Assembly: GCA_964342265.1 (NCBI GenBank) | Contig: CAYFFE010000138.1 | Coordinates: forward strand, 1 to 8,321 | Reading direction: 5' to 3' | DNA length: 8,321 bases | Source of the DNA: Halioxenophilus sp964342265 | GTDB lineage: Bacteria; Pseudomonadota; Gammaproteobacteria; Pseudomonadales; Cellvibrionaceae | Shown here: positions 7,323 to 8,321 of the stretch, one piece after another | How the letters are laid out: each line of letters starts with the position of its first letter | Position numbering within the stretch: the stretch's first letter is position 1 | Made by a program: the position numbers and the translations under genes | Notes under the pieces: generated by a model | Database searches by the model: none | Told to the model about the DNA's origin: nothing | Seen by the model: the letters and a program-made list of their open reading frames with translations, nothing else

Positions 7323-7368
7323 CTCATAAACACCTAACAACAAGCCTCATAAACACCTAACAATAAGC
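7323..7368. repeat. 23-bp tandem direct repeat, two copies
   Basis: Units at 7323-7345 and 7346-7368 differ at one base (C7341 versus T7364). The unit begins CTCATAAACACC and ends AAGC. It lies in the convergent spacer between the hydrolase and bfd. A slipped-strand duplication is the simplest explanation; no third copy is seen. Confidence 0.9.
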
Positions 7369-7385
7369 CGCCAACAATGTAGCAA

Positions 7386-7571
7386 TTACTTGCACGCTGT
7401 ATTGCCGTTGTTGGCAATTTGGCTTAGCAGTTGGCGGGTGGATTTTCTGCACACACCACACTGACTGCCCAAGCCCGTTTGGCAGCGCAGCTTTTGCATT
7501 GTACAAATACCTTGGCTCACATGCTGTTTTACGTGCGTTTCACTCACGCCTTTACAAATGCACAACATCAT
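7386..7571 (-). CDS. bfd: Bacterioferritin-associated ferredoxin (BFD-type [2Fe-2S] protein)
   Basis: A 61-residue cytoplasmic [2Fe-2S] protein. In studied bacteria Bfd binds bacterioferritin and passes electrons that reduce and release stored iron. The cluster ligands are plain: Cys4-x-Cys6 near the N-terminus and Cys38-x-x-Cys41 within GSQCGVCR, the C-x-C...C-x-x-C spacing of the BFD-like fold. Length matches the E. coli protein (64). Three further cysteines (23, 30, 60) are extra to the ligand set. AAGGG at 7581-7585, nine bases upstream, supports the start; the second ATG of the ATG-ATG pair is equally possible. No bacterioferritin gene is in view. It is 127 bp downstream of the SIR2-like gene on the same strand, with a small hairpin between, so it probably has its own promoter. 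Fur control is usual for this family, but no clear Fur box was seen. Confidence 0.9.
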   Translation of the reverse strand: MMLCICKGVSETHVKQHVSQGICTMQKLRCQTGLGSQCGVCRKSTRQLLSQIANNGNTACK

Positions 7572-7600
7572 AACCGTATTCCCTTAGAAAATGGGCTATT

Positions 7601-7617
7601 CAAATAAGGTCTATTTG
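7601..7617. promoter_or_regulatory. Palindrome upstream of bfd
   Basis: CAAATA-N5-TATTTG is a perfect 6-bp inverted repeat centred about 38 bp upstream of the bfd start. The position suits an operator or promoter-overlapping site. It does not match the Fur consensus GATAATGATAATCATTATC well, so no regulator is proposed. Confidence 0.35.
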
Positions 7618-7624
7618 TAGAAGT

Positions 7625-7641
7625 CTCTGAGTTAATCAGAG
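7625..7641 (-). terminator. Small stem-loop between SIR2-like gene and bfd
   Basis: CTCTGA (7625-7630) and TCAGAG (7636-7641) pair around GTTAA. Read on the minus strand the loop and stem spell TTAACTC, the half-site found in the two larger hairpins at 3120 and 7266. It lies about 58 bases after the SIR2-like stop. It lacks a T-run, so it may be a weak or factor-dependent terminator, or a relic of the same repeat type. Confidence 0.35.
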
Positions 7642-7698
7642 GTTCCTATAAAATGTTGCTCGCAACCTACATGCGGGCCGGTTTGGAAAATAAACTGT

Positions 7699-8321
7699 CT
7701 AGGCCGTTGTAGCTTCTGCCGCTTCAACAAGTTCCTGCCAACTATTTTCGATCAGCTCTATATTTTTATTTCTGCAAAAACGTTGTTCTTTATCCGTTGC
7801 CTTGGGCATTAAAGCCCAACCGCAGGGGGTATCCGAGCCATAAACAATATCGCTTAACACCATGCGTTCGGTATCGCGTGTTAAATTCATTCCGATAAAT
7901 AAGTACTTTTTATTCATTCGATAGGTTTTTAGGAAATTGGGAATGGCAAAACCACCCATTAATTCCGTAATGTGATCCACATAATCGGCATCGGCTGCAA
8001 CGTAGCTGGGTTCGGGTATGGGCGAGCCCATGGGCTTAAATAAAATGGGCAGGCTTGCGTTTACGGCGTCCTGTGTTGCTGCGTGATATTTCTTCCCGTC
8101 GAACTGATGTAATTTAAATCGATAGTCCGTACCGCCTAAACGCGCACACCCTAAAATAAGTATGTGCGGAGTCGTTTTGTAAGATTCTTGTAGCTGTGTG
8201 TCACGGTTAATATCGATAACGTATGGGGGTTTTATGCTGGCCAGCCAATCGTGTAAAGCCGCTCGTGTCCAGGTTTTTTCGCCATAGGTTTCGTTAAGAA
8301 AGCGTTCGACAAAGGCGCGGC
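7699..8321 (-). CDS. SIR2-like domain protein, C-terminal 206 residues (N-terminus beyond right edge)
   Basis: The frame is open from the right edge to the TAG at 7699-7701; the Met at 8029-8031 is internal, because the 96 residues before it read as continuous protein. The visible part resembles the SIR2_2-like NAD-binding fold. PYVIDINRDTQL (local 32-43) corresponds to the TTNxD strand, with Asn38 and Asp40. ILFKPMGSP (93-101) corresponds to the K-x-H-G strand, AADADYVDHI to the following acidic-Tyr helix, and KKYLFIGMNLTRDTERM to the late L-F-I-G-x-x-x-x-D strand. If this alignment holds, the catalytic His of sirtuins and SIR2 NADases is Met97. SIR2-like domains act in antiphage systems as NAD-degrading effectors, but also as uncharacterised standalone proteins. 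Nothing in view marks a defence island, and the upstream partner genes are outside the window. Family call is by pattern recognition only. Confidence 0.65.
   Translation of the reverse strand, partial: RAFVERFLNETYGEKTWTRAALHDWLASIKPPYVIDINRDTQLQESYKTTPHILILGCARLGGTDYRFKLHQFDGKKYHAATQDAVNASLPILFKPMGSPIPEPSYVAADADYVDHITELMGGFAIPNFLKTYRMNKKYLFIGMNLTRDTERMVLSDIVYGSDTPCGWALMPKATDKEQRFCRNKNIELIENSWQELVEAAEATTA

Noticed and set aside
7323..7415. Integron attC-like site (CCTAACAA, AAGCCGCC, GTTAGG-type motifs)
   Set aside because: Some words resemble attC core sites, but the paired R and L boxes do not line up, part of the stretch encodes the end of bfd, and no integrase or cassette structure is present.
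7601..7617. Fur box upstream of bfd
   Set aside because: The palindrome CAAATA-N5-TATTTG departs from the Fur 19-bp consensus at many positions; iron control is expected from the family but not shown here.

Overview
The window looks like accessory catabolic chromosome from a Gram-negative, probably marine, gammaproteobacterium. The evidence is an 880-residue TonB-dependent outer-membrane receptor with signal peptide, plug and C-terminal Phe; a secreted DUF3089 hydrolase; a Bfd-type ferredoxin; a GPH-family symporter; and moderately AT-rich DNA. No RNA gene, IS element, integrase or CRISPR array was seen. The taxonomic placement is inference.

Left part (1-1044). The N-terminal half of a GPH-type MFS symporter runs leftward off the edge from a start at 684. 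A 360-bp intergenic region separates it from a rightward TetR regulator gene. Close to the regulator start lies a compact set of GTAACC/GGTT repeats that looks like its operator.

Central part (1045-7259). Four rightward genes follow: the TetR regulator, a family-2 amidohydrolase (78 bp downstream, with a strong ribosome binding site), a TonB-dependent receptor, and an exported alpha/beta hydrolase of the DUF3089 family. A stem-loop follows the amidohydrolase and a textbook intrinsic terminator separates receptor from hydrolase, so this is probably three transcription units rather than one operon. Together with the divergent symporter they suggest a locus for one unidentified small organic molecule. 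It would enter through the receptor, be cleaved by the periplasmic hydrolase, cross the inner membrane through the symporter and be processed by the amidohydrolase, with the TetR protein sensing it. The substrate cannot be read from the sequence.

Right part (7260-8321). A convergent leftward block carries bfd (bacterioferritin-associated ferredoxin) and, upstream of it, the C-terminal 206 residues of a SIR2-like protein cut by the right edge. The spacers here hold a palindromic stem-loop related to the one upstream of the receptor, a 23-bp tandem repeat and two short palindromes.

The best leads are the uncharacterised uptake/hydrolysis locus, the SIR2-like protein with an apparently replaced catalytic histidine, and the recurrent TTAACTC/GAGTTAA stem-loops in the spacers. 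Nothing here proves a new system.
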